Shown here one piece after another: positions 1 to 6,546 of a stretch of DNA of 13,123 nucleotides; position 1 is the stretch's first letter; the number at the start of each line of letters is the position of its first letter. Source of the DNA: Planctomycetota bacterium (GTDB lineage: Bacteria > Planctomycetota > UBA1135 > UBA2386); assembly GCA_020425885.1 (NCBI GenBank), contig JAGQRA010000242.1, forward strand, positions 1 through 13,123. Direction: 5' to 3'. The notes under the pieces were generated by a model. The model searched no databases. It was given only the letters and a program-made list of their open reading frames with translations, and was not told where the DNA came from. Both the position numbers and the translations under genes were made by a program.

Positions 1-1431
1 TCCCTCGAGCACGGGCATCCACCTCTCGACCGCGGCGAGCAGCCCCCGAACCATGGCCCCGGCGTTGCCCGGCAGATCCGCGCGGGCGCGCGCGACCTCC
101 CCGCTGTCTGCCTTCGCCAGGTCCCACAGGCGCTGCAACCGTGCCTGAGCCCGGTCCGCCACCTCGCCGCCGAACCGGACCAACAGCTTGTTCAACCGGG
201 CCGCGCTGCGCAGGTCCCCGTTCGCATCGTGGAGCCGCGCGGCTTCCTCGGCCACCTGGACGAGAGACTGATCGCAGGCGAATGCCCGTTCGAAATCGAC
301 CGCGGCGTCGTGGAGCCGCTTCTCTTTTCTGGCGCGTTCTCCGGCGGCCACGCGCTGTTTCGCCCAGCTGCGGAGTTCGCCTTCGGCCCGACCGCGCACC
401 TCGGGACTGCGTGAGGTCAGCAGCCGCGCGAGTCCGTCTTCGGCGAGCTGACGGGTGTGCGTTTCGTGGTGCAGATGCGAGAGGCTACGGAACATCGCTT
501 CGACGCTCGCCACCCGTTGCGGGTCGGCGACGTCCATGGTCTCGATCGCGCCGGCCCAGCGCTCGAGCGTCGTGGCCATGAACCGCAACAGGTTCGCCGT
601 CGGTCGCCGCCAGCGTCCGACGGGTTCGAACAACTCCATGGTCCGCTGCGGGCCGTGAATCTCGGAGTAGGCGGCGGCGGCGCAGAGGATCGGATCGGCA
701 TACTCGCCGCCGTAGTCATCGTCATCCGTGTCGCCGTCCACCGGCTCACCCTCGTGGGCGGTGACCTCGTCGATCATGTGGGAGAGCAGTGAACCGATCG
801 CCGCCTTGCCGACAGCCGCGACCACGGCGTTCGGAGATCTGGCGACGGCGAGCACGGCGTCGACGCGGGCCGCCGGTGGCAGCGCCGTGGCCGCCAACAG
901 CGATTCGACCCGACGGCGGACCGCGTCGGGTGCGTCGGTCGACATCTGCGCTGCCACCGTCGCCGGCAGCGCCGCGAGCTTCGCCGTGAGTTCGGCCATG
1001 GCCGCACGGCGCACCTCCACATCGGCCGAAGCACTCTGCTCCAGCAGGTCGGTGAGGCCTCGGTCGACGTCTGTGGTCGGTTGCGGCGCGACTGCCGGCA
1101 CCGCGCCGTCGGCGCCCGCGGGCCGGATGCGTGCGAGCGCCAGGTCGAGATCGCGCAGGTGCTGCTGCTGCATTCGCACGATCGCCTCGCGCACGGGCGC
1201 CGCCTCGGCGGCCCGGCCCAGCGCCGTCAGGATGTGGGCGTGCAGGTAGCGGCAGTCGAGACTGTCTGCATTCACGGCGATCGCGGCTTCGATGCGCTCG
1301 AGCGCCGCCGCGTGGCGGCCGGCGGCGAACAGCGCCTCGGCCTCCGCGAACGATTGCTGGCCACTGCAGCGCGCGGACAGGAACGCGGCCGAGAGGATCC
1401 AGAGCAACGTCGTCGTGATGTCGACTCTCAT
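1..1431 (-). CDS. Exported alpha-helical (TPR/HEAT-like) protein, 3' end outside window
   Basis: The frame stays open for 477 codons from the ATG at 1431 to the window edge, so the C-terminus is missing. Residues 1-23 look like a signal peptide (MRVDITTT, then LLWILSAAFLSA); the Cys at 22 follows an Arg, so this is a poor lipobox and a lipoprotein is unlikely. Residues 27-75 resemble a TPR pair (AEALFAAGRHAAALERIEAA, then a second helix pair). The rest is Ala/Leu/Arg-rich and helical, with HEAT-like blocks near 125-215, an Asp-rich run at 231-239, and a second TPR-like stretch near 375-420. I recognise no catalytic motif; a scaffold or protein-interaction role outside the cytoplasm is inferred. 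An in-frame ATG at 1464 would add 11 residues to the n-region; neither start has a Shine-Dalgarno. It lies 62 bp (or 29 bp) downstream of the small gene ending at 1494 and may be cotranscribed with it. Confidence 0.8.
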   Translation of the reverse strand, partial: MRVDITTTLLWILSAAFLSARCSGQQSFAEAEALFAAGRHAAALERIEAAIAVNADSLDCRYLHAHILTALGRAAEAAPVREAIVRMQQQHLRDLDLALARIRPAGADGAVPAVAPQPTTDVDRGLTDLLEQSASADVEVRRAAMAELTAKLAALPATVAAQMSTDAPDAVRRRVESLLAATALPPAARVDAVLAVARSPNAVVAAVGKAAIGSLLSHMIDEVTAHEGEPVDGDTDDDDYGGEYADPILCAAAAYSEIHGPQRTMELFEPVGRWRRPTANLLRFMATTLERWAGAIETMDVADPQRVASVEAMFRSLSHLHHETHTRQLAEDGLARLLTSRSPEVRGRAEGELRSWAKQRVAAGERARKEKRLHDAAVDFERAFACDQSLVQVAEEAARLHDANGDLRSAARLNKLLVRFGGEVADRAQARLQRLWDLAKADSGEVARARADLPGNAGAMVRGLLAAVERWMPVLEG

Positions 1432-1493
1432 GGCGGTGGGTTTTAGCGACCCCCGGTCGGGCATGGAACGGCGGCGGCGCCGGTCTCCGAGGC

Positions 1494-1826
1494 TCAGTCC
1501 GACTTGAGCAGGCGGTAGAGGCCGTAGCCGATCGCCCCGACGGCTGCGATCGGCGCCGCTGCCACCGCCACCGTGGTCGTCGCTGCGTAGATGGCCGCGG
1601 CCTTGCCGGTGACGACGGCGGCGCCCGCCGCGAGCGAGCCGCCGACCGAAGCGCCGGCGCGGGCGGCGGAGGTGATCGCCGACCCGATCTGGATCGCCGT
1701 GTTCGGGCACCTCGGGCCGAGCGCCGATCGGATCGGGTTGCCCGTGATGGCGCCGAACGCCGCGCCGGCGCCGAGGCCGGCGGTCTGACGGATGGCTGCT
1801 TCCTTGATCTTGTCTTCCTGGCTCAT
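1494..1826 (-). CDS. Small Gly/Ala-rich membrane protein, hypothetical
   Basis: This encodes 110 residues. A short charged N-terminus (MSQEDKIKEAAIRQ) is followed by a glycine-zipper-like stretch (GLGAGAAFGAITG, about 17-29), a middle segment with a single Cys at 40, more small-residue sequence (55-75), and a hydrophobic helix near 80-107 ending in YRLLKSD. There is no signal peptide. The pattern suggests a small protein that inserts into or packs against a membrane, but I do not recognise the family. Glycine-zipper sequences occur in small outer-membrane lipoproteins, channel-like proteins and some bacteriocins, so composition alone does not give a function. No clear ribosome binding site precedes the ATG at 1826. 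The gene is divergent from the Kelch gene and lies just upstream of the exported helical protein on the same strand, so it may be the first gene of a two-gene unit. Confidence 0.65.
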   Translation of the reverse strand: MSQEDKIKEAAIRQTAGLGAGAAFGAITGNPIRSALGPRCPNTAIQIGSAITSAARAGASVGGSLAAGAAVVTGKAAAIYAATTTVAVAAAPIAAVGAIGYGLYRLLKSD

Positions 1827-2055
1827 GATTCGTGCTCGCGATGTGGGGTGACTGCCAACGTCGCCCGCGACCTGCGTGGCGACACTCCCATCGCGCCGGG
1901 GGGCGCGGTGTCACGCACGGAATCTCGAGGAATCCGGTGCCGGCAGGACATGGACGCGGCGAGCACGCGGTGCGCACATCCGCGCGAGAAATCCGTGCGC
2001 GCTCGACCGGTTGCCGGCACGTCGACGGTCGTCCCCTGTTCCTTGGAGAAGACCC
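1827..2055. other. Divergent intergenic region, longest non-coding stretch
   Basis: These 229 bp separate the small minus-strand gene from the Kelch gene and must hold both promoters. I see no convincing -35/-10 pair. Two similar short elements, CCGGTGCCGGCA at 1934-1945 and CCGGTTGCCGGCA at 2007-2019, share a core that begins and continues with CCGG. In such GC-rich DNA this could be chance. The plus frame leading into the Kelch gene is open here from 1876, but the Arg-rich translation looks non-coding and the signal peptide begins at 2056. Confidence 0.5.
2045..2050 (+). promoter_or_regulatory. Ribosome binding site of the Kelch gene
   Basis: GGAGAA lies with its GGAG core seven bases before the ATG at 2056. 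It is one of few clear Shine-Dalgarno sequences in the window. Together with the signal peptide that follows, it fixes the start at 2056 rather than at an upstream in-frame ATG at 1876. Confidence 0.7.
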
Positions 2056-4293
2056 ATGACCGACAGATCGACTGCCATCCTCTTCGCCGCCGTCGGCGGC
2101 TTGCTCGTTTCCGACCTCTGCGCCCAGCGCGCCTTGACATGGCGGCGCATCGCGCCGCCCTCGCCGCAGGAGGCCCACTGTTTCGCGACCAACGTCTCCG
2201 GCAACGGAGTCGTGCTGTTCGACGTCCAGGGTCAGACCTGGACGTTCGACGGCCAGGCGTGGCGCGAGCACGCGGTCGCCGGCGGCCCCGTCCCCCGCTC
2301 GTCGTCGGCGATGGTGTGGGACGTCTGGAATCAGCGCGTCGTGCTGTTCGGCGGCATCGCCAACGCCAACGGCCAACTGCTGCAGGACACCTGGCAGTGG
2401 AACGGCACCACCTGGTCAGAGCTGACGCCGCCCGCCAGTCCGGCGCGTCGTCATCAACACGCCATGGCCTACGACCACACGCGGCGTCGCGTCGTGCTCT
2501 GCGGCGGCGCCGATGCCAATGGCGTGGTCAACGACACCTGGGAGCTGGACGGCGGCACTTGGACTTCGTTCGGTACGACGGCCGGCATGACCCCGCGACG
2601 TCTGCACGCGATGGCCAGCAACGGCACCAGCGGCGTCGTCATGTTCGGCGGCTACTACTTCAGCGGCGCGCCGCAGCTCGCGGACACCTGGGTACGGATC
2701 GGCACGACCTGGGTGCAGCGGAACCCGTTGCTCTCTCCACCCGGCGACCGACAACACGGCATGGCGCTCCACGCCTCGAGCCAGGAGGTCGTGATGATCG
2801 GCGGCGAGGTCCGACCGAACACGTGCTGGGCCTGGGACGGATCGAACTGGTCGCCGCGGCCGGCGCGGTCGCAGGCCGGCAACCGTGGCTGCAAGATCGC
2901 CTACGACCCGGCGCGCGACGTCACCGTCACCTTCGGCGGTGCGCTGACCACCGGCAACCCGACGAACACGGTCTTCGAGTGGAATGGCGCATCCTGGGCT
3001 CAGGCCCGCGTGTCACCGGCCGCGCGCCAGGGGGCGGCATTGGCCTTCGACCCCGTGGCCAACGAGACGATGCTCAACGGTGGCGTCGGTGCCGCGTCAT
3101 CGACGCAGTTCGCCGACACCTGGTCGTGGAACGGCAGTGTCTGGGCGCGGCAGGCGTCCGGCCAGTTGTTCCGCTCGGCGCACAGCCTCGACTTCGATCC
3201 GGTGGGCCAGCGCCTGCTGCTGTTCGGCGGCTGGAACGGCACGACGCAGACCGCCGACACCTTCGCCTGGGATCGCGTCGCGCGTCAGTGGACCAACCTC
3301 GCTCCGGGGACGGTGCCGCCGGCCCGCTACGGCCACGCGAGCTGCGGTGTCGACCACGGCGGCATGCGCGGCGTGCTGGTGTTCGGCGGCTGGTCCGGCA
3401 ACGCGGTGCTCGGCGACGCCTGGCTCTTCGATGGTTCGACCTGGAACAGTCTGACCGTGAGCAACCCGCCGGCGCCGCGCGTCGGTGCGCGCATGGCCAC
3501 CGAGCCCGGCGATGCGTCGGTCCTGCTGTTCGGCGGCGGGACCACGACGGCGCTGTTCTCGGACACCTTCAGGTTCGACCTGGCGACGAATACGTTCGTC
3601 CAGCTGTCGCCGACGGTGATACCCGCGCCGCGTTCCTATCATGCGATGCGGTTCGATCCCGCCCGCGGCTCGATCCTGCTCGTCGGCGGGCTCGGTTCGG
3701 CCGGCGCACTGTCGGACTGCTACGAGTGGGATTCGACCGCTGGCGACTGGGAGCAGCTCGCGGCCGCCCCCGCCGCGCGCGGCAACCACGATCTGGCGCT
3801 CGCCCCGGGCGGCACCACGCTGCTGTTCGGCGGCGTGATCCCGAACGTCGACGTGTTCGACACGGGGTGGGTGGTCGCGCCGTTCAGCCGTGCCCAGTTC
3901 CAGCCGATCGGCGTTGGCTGTGGCATGGCCAGCGGTCCGGCCCCGGTTCTGAGCAGCACGAGTCCGGCCTACATCGGCAATCTGAACCGCCTGCGTCTGT
4001 CCGGTCTGCCGGTCGCGGCCCTGTCCGCGTTCCTGCAATACGATCTCACCCTGCGGTCGACGCCGTATTCCCTCTGCCCGACGTGCCTCGTCTACATCGA
4101 CGGCCTCACGACAGTGCATGTGCCGAGCTTCGGTGGCACGGCCAACGTCAGCTTGCCGATTCCGAACGTGCCCGCGTTCGTCGGCATGACGCTCTACGCG
4201 CAGGGGGCGGCGTTCGACCCGAGCTACCCGTGCCTGCCCGGCGTCGGCGTCGCGCTGACGAACGCGGCGCGCATCGTCATCGGGGCCTATTGA
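2056..4293 (+). CDS. Secreted Kelch-repeat (galactose oxidase-like beta-propeller) protein
   Basis: This encodes 745 residues. A signal peptide occupies about 1-23 (MTDRSTAILFAAVGGLLVSDLCA, likely cut before Gln24). From about 50 to 605 there are roughly eleven Kelch-type units, each with a hydrophobic strand and a Gly-Gly (VVLFGGI, VVLCGGA, VVMFGGY, VVMIGGE, LLLFGGW, VLVFGGW, VLLFGGG, ILLVGGL, LLFGGV), then a D-T/E-W-x-W/F strand (such as DTWQWNG and DTWSWNG) and an R-x-x-H-A-M-type turn. The first unit (near VVLFDVQG) has lost its Gly pair. This count fits one large or two smaller propellers. Residues 610-745 form a separate C-terminal module with VGCGMASGPAP, paired Cys (CPTC) and the ending ARIVIGAY, a layout I recall from secreted planctomycete proteins. 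I see no radical-copper active site, so binding or a structural surface role is more likely than galactose oxidase activity. The gene stands alone. Confidence 0.9.
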   Translation: MTDRSTAILFAAVGGLLVSDLCAQRALTWRRIAPPSPQEAHCFATNVSGNGVVLFDVQGQTWTFDGQAWREHAVAGGPVPRSSSAMVWDVWNQRVVLFGGIANANGQLLQDTWQWNGTTWSELTPPASPARRHQHAMAYDHTRRRVVLCGGADANGVVNDTWELDGGTWTSFGTTAGMTPRRLHAMASNGTSGVVMFGGYYFSGAPQLADTWVRIGTTWVQRNPLLSPPGDRQHGMALHASSQEVVMIGGEVRPNTCWAWDGSNWSPRPARSQAGNRGCKIAYDPARDVTVTFGGALTTGNPTNTVFEWNGASWAQARVSPAARQGAALAFDPVANETMLNGGVGAASSTQFADTWSWNGSVWARQASGQLFRSAHSLDFDPVGQRLLLFGGWNGTTQTADTFAWDRVARQWTNLAPGTVPPARYGHASCGVDHGGMRGVLVFGGWSGNAVLGDAWLFDGSTWNSLTVSNPPAPRVGARMATEPGDASVLLFGGGTTTALFSDTFRFDLATNTFVQLSPTVIPAPRSYHAMRFDPARGSILLVGGLGSAGALSDCYEWDSTAGDWEQLAAAPAARGNHDLALAPGGTTLLFGGVIPNVDVFDTGWVVAPFSRAQFQPIGVGCGMASGPAPVLSSTSPAYIGNLNRLRLSGLPVAALSAFLQYDLTLRSTPYSLCPTCLVYIDGLTTVHVPSFGGTANVSLPIPNVPAFVGMTLYAQGAAFDPSYPCLPGVGVALTNAARIVIGAY

Positions 4294-4327
4294 GGCGCGC
4301 GCCGGCCGCCCCTCACTCCTGCGCCGC

Positions 4328-5686
4328 TCACACCGGCCCTTCGGGCCGCCGCACCTTGTCGATCGCCGTTTCGCGCTGCAGCTGCAGGAACATGACGCGG
4401 CGCAGCGGTGGAACGGGCGGGAAGCATGGCTCGGGTGCTGGCTGCTGCGATACCCATTCGTAGATCCGGAGCAGCGCGTCCGTGTGTTCGTCGCGTCCCA
4501 TCGCGCGGGGCGGCACCTTGGCCGCGAGCTCGTGCCAGAGCTGCGGTTCGTCGACGAAGCGACGCATCGCGGCGGCGAGGTCCGCAGCATCACCGGCGCG
4601 CGAACGCAGTCCGGCGACCGCGCCGCGCTCGGCGACGGCGCCGAGGTCGCTGGTGATGCAGGGCCGGCCGAGTTCGAAGCACTCGTCGAGAACGAGGCCG
4701 TAGGTCTCGATGCAGGTGCTCGGGAAGACGCCGATGTGCGGCGCCACCGCATGCAGGCGGCTGGCATCGAACTCGCCGTGGAACGTGACCGGCGCGTCCG
4801 TCACCGTCGCCCTGAGTTCGGCGTCGAAGGCGTCGCTCTCGGCGGCGCCGAGGACGTGCAGCTCGGCCGCGTCAGGGCGTTCGGCGTGTAGCAGCTCGAA
4901 CGCACGCAGCAGGACCTCGACGCCCTTGTGGCGGCCGACGGTGCCCCAGTAGGCGAATCGCAACGGTTCGTCGGGCTGCGGCGGTTCGAGCGGCGGCAGG
5001 TCGGCGAAGCGCTCGTGGTAGCCGAGCGGCAGGACCTGGTAGCGCTCTCGCGGCATGCCGGTCGTCTTCGCCAGCAGGTCGGCGGTCGAACCGACGGCGA
5101 CCAGCACCGCGCGGGCGAGGGCGAGTTCGGCGCGGTAGTGGTCGGCGAACAGCTCGATGCCGGCGGCGATCTCACGTTCCTGTTCGTGGCCGTAGCGCGG
5201 CACGCACGACGAGCAGCTCGCGGCCGACAGCGGCCGCCGGCACGACAGATCCTCGATCGCGTTGCCGGGCCGCCGGCGGAAGGCGCGCGGGCAGCTGGTG
5301 TAGTAATCGTGCAGCGTGACGACGGCGGCGATGCCCTGTTGGCGGGCGATGTCGACGAGGTTGCACGTCAACCGCACCCAATGGTGCACGTGCAGCAGCC
5401 GCGGTCGCCACTGCGCCAACAGCTCGCCGATCAGGTGCTCGACCTCGGGATGCCACATCTTGGCGTGGTGGTCGAAGAACAGGTCGTCGCGGTGGACGCG
5501 ATGGATCGGGATGCCGTCGAACTCGTCTTGCTCGAGCGTGACCGCCGCGCGCGCGAACTTGGTCCCGGTCAGGACCTGGGCGTCGAGCCCGCCGGCCCGC
5601 TGCCGCCGGACGATGTCGAGCAGGTAGGATTCCGAGCCGCCGTGGCTCTCGGGCGCGAACTGATGGATGACGTGCAGTACGTCCAT
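4328..5686 (-). CDS. Family 4 glycosyltransferase (GT-B fold)
   Basis: This encodes 452 residues, slightly longer than usual for GT4. The N-terminal Rossmann domain opens with HVIHQFAPESHGGSESYLLD (5-24), including the Gly-Gly loop near the active site. It continues with LLHVHHW (97-103) and TLHDYYTSCPRAF (124-136). A Cys cluster at 132, 149, 158 and 161 is typical of a GT4 subset. The C-terminal donor domain has the WGTVGRHKGVEVLL loop (247-260), whose Lys254 should contact the donor phosphate, and the EX7E motif (Glu327 to Glu335, ETYGLVLDE). By family it moves a sugar from a nucleotide sugar onto an acceptor, in polysaccharide or glycoconjugate synthesis at the cytoplasmic membrane; donor and acceptor cannot be read. 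The ATG at 5686 has no Shine-Dalgarno. No other glycan gene adjoins it; the methyltransferase at 11171-11950 is the nearest candidate partner. Confidence 0.9.
   Translation of the reverse strand: MDVLHVIHQFAPESHGGSESYLLDIVRRQRAGGLDAQVLTGTKFARAAVTLEQDEFDGIPIHRVHRDDLFFDHHAKMWHPEVEHLIGELLAQWRPRLLHVHHWVRLTCNLVDIARQQGIAAVVTLHDYYTSCPRAFRRRPGNAIEDLSCRRPLSAASCSSCVPRYGHEQEREIAAGIELFADHYRAELALARAVLVAVGSTADLLAKTTGMPRERYQVLPLGYHERFADLPPLEPPQPDEPLRFAYWGTVGRHKGVEVLLRAFELLHAERPDAAELHVLGAAESDAFDAELRATVTDAPVTFHGEFDASRLHAVAPHIGVFPSTCIETYGLVLDECFELGRPCITSDLGAVAERGAVAGLRSRAGDAADLAAAMRRFVDEPQLWHELAAKVPPRAMGRDEHTDALLRIYEWVSQQPAPEPCFPPVPPLRRVMFLQLQRETAIDKVRRPEGPV
4334..4348. terminator. GC-rich hairpin between converging genes, weak terminator candidate
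   Basis: CGGCCC, TTC, GGGCCG form a perfect 6-bp stem with a 3-nt loop, 41 bp after the Kelch stop codon. It overlaps the last codons of the oppositely oriented glycosyltransferase. There is no T-run on either side, so it is not a classic intrinsic terminator. A 10-bp palindrome, GGCGCGCGCC at 4294-4303, directly follows the Kelch stop. Either could help end the converging transcripts, but the evidence is structural only. Confidence 0.3.
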
Positions 5687-5690
5687 GGCG

Positions 5691-5707
5691 TAGGGTGGGG
5701 GACCCTA
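5691..5707. promoter_or_regulatory. Inverted repeat in a 28-bp divergent intergenic region
   Basis: TAGGGT, GGGGG, ACCCTA form a perfect 6-bp inverted repeat around a 5-nt G spacer. It fills most of the gap between the glycosyltransferase start (5686) and the transporter start (5715). Given its position between divergent genes, it could be an operator or overlap both promoters. The same symmetry would also form a short hairpin in either 5' leader. No factor is known; function is inferred. Confidence 0.4.
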
Positions 5708-5714
5708 TACCGCC

Positions 5715-6386
5715 TTGGCTGCCCAATCCACATCGGACGATCGCCCCGTCGACTTCGGCTTCCTGTTGCTGGCGAGCGTGTTCCTGGCCTCTCTGGTCGT
5801 CTGCAACCTGATCGCCAACAAGTTCCTGACGGTCGATCTCGGCTTCAAGGTGTTCGTGCTGTCGGCCGGATCGCTGCCGTACCCGATCACCTTCCTGGCC
5901 ACCGACCTGCTGTCCGAGATCTACGGCAAGCGGCGCGCGACGCAGGTCGTCTGGGCCGGCTTCGCCGGCTCGCTGTTCACGCTCGGCGCGCTGTGGCTCG
6001 GCGCGCAATTCGATGCCATCGATGGCAGCCCCGTCAGCAGCGCGACCTACCACGCCGCCTTCGGCACGGCGCCGAGGGTCATCGCCGCCTCGATGACCGC
6101 GTACCTGATCGCCCAGTTCATCGACGTGCGGATGTTCCACTTCTGGAAGGACCTGACCGACGGCCGTCACCTCTGGCTGCGCAACAACGCCTCGACCATC
6201 GTGTCGCAGCTGCTCGATTCGCTGCTAGTCGTCGTCGTGCTGTTCTACGGCAACAAGACGGTCGACGAGATGACCTGGATGATCGTCGACCTCTGGCTGT
6301 TCAAGTCGCTGATCGCGCTCGCCGACACGCCGTTGTTCTACTACGGGGCGTGGTGGCTGCAGCGTTGGCGGCCGGCGCCGCTGTGA
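5715..6386 (+). CDS. VUT family queuosine precursor transporter (YhhQ-like)
   Basis: This encodes 223 residues with about six hydrophobic segments, the family's usual size. Recognisable family sequence includes NLIANKFLTV (31-40), SAGSLPYPITFLATDLLSEI (50-69), FGTAPRVIAASMTAYLIAQF (116-135) and RHLWLRNNASTIVSQLLDS (151-169). By family it imports a queuosine precursor (preQ0 or preQ1 in characterised members) across the cytoplasmic membrane for tRNA wobble modification. The start is TTG at 5715. An in-frame TAG at 5691 and the lack of any ATG or GTG before the first membrane helix leave no better choice, and no Shine-Dalgarno is present. The 5' leader can be only tens of bases unless transcription begins inside the divergent glycosyltransferase gene, so there is little room for a preQ1 riboswitch and I see none. 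No queuosine synthesis gene is in the window, consistent with salvage. Confidence 0.92.
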   Translation: MAAQSTSDDRPVDFGFLLLASVFLASLVVCNLIANKFLTVDLGFKVFVLSAGSLPYPITFLATDLLSEIYGKRRATQVVWAGFAGSLFTLGALWLGAQFDAIDGSPVSSATYHAAFGTAPRVIAASMTAYLIAQFIDVRMFHFWKDLTDGRHLWLRNNASTIVSQLLDSLLVVVVLFYGNKTVDEMTWMIVDLWLFKSLIALADTPLFYYGAWWLQRWRPAPL

Positions 6387-6410
6387 GGCCGCGACCGTCC
6401 CGTTTGTAAC

Positions 6411-6446
6411 AGGAGGGCAATGCCGGTTTCGGTCATGTCAACCGGC
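6411..6446 (+). promoter_or_regulatory. Shine-Dalgarno-like motif and hairpin in the leader of the 6547 gene
   Basis: AGGAGGG (6411-6417) is followed after a very short gap by an ATG at 6420. The ATG leads directly into a perfect 7-bp inverted repeat, GCCGGTT (6422-6428) and AACCGGC (6440-6446), with an 11-nt loop. The frame opened by this ATG does not match the downstream gene and has poor third-position GC, so I do not call a gene. The hairpin, 35 bp after the transporter stop, may be its terminator (without a T-run) or a leader structure for the next gene. Confidence 0.3.
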
Positions 6447-6546
6447 CGGAACAGGCTGATAGTCCCCGCCACGGAATCACGCGGCGCCCCAGCGGACAAC
6501 AGACCCCGACCCGCGACCCTCCGAGCAACCATCGCAGGTCGTCCCC

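Noticed and set aside
1848..4463. An open plus-strand frame of 871 codons over the Kelch gene
   Set aside because: It is a shifted frame of the same DNA. The real frame has the signal peptide, ribosome binding site and Kelch motifs.
3097..4767. An open minus-strand frame of 556 codons opposite the Kelch gene
   Set aside because: It is Arg-rich with no recognisable motif, and lies opposite the Kelch repeats and out of frame with the glycosyltransferase.
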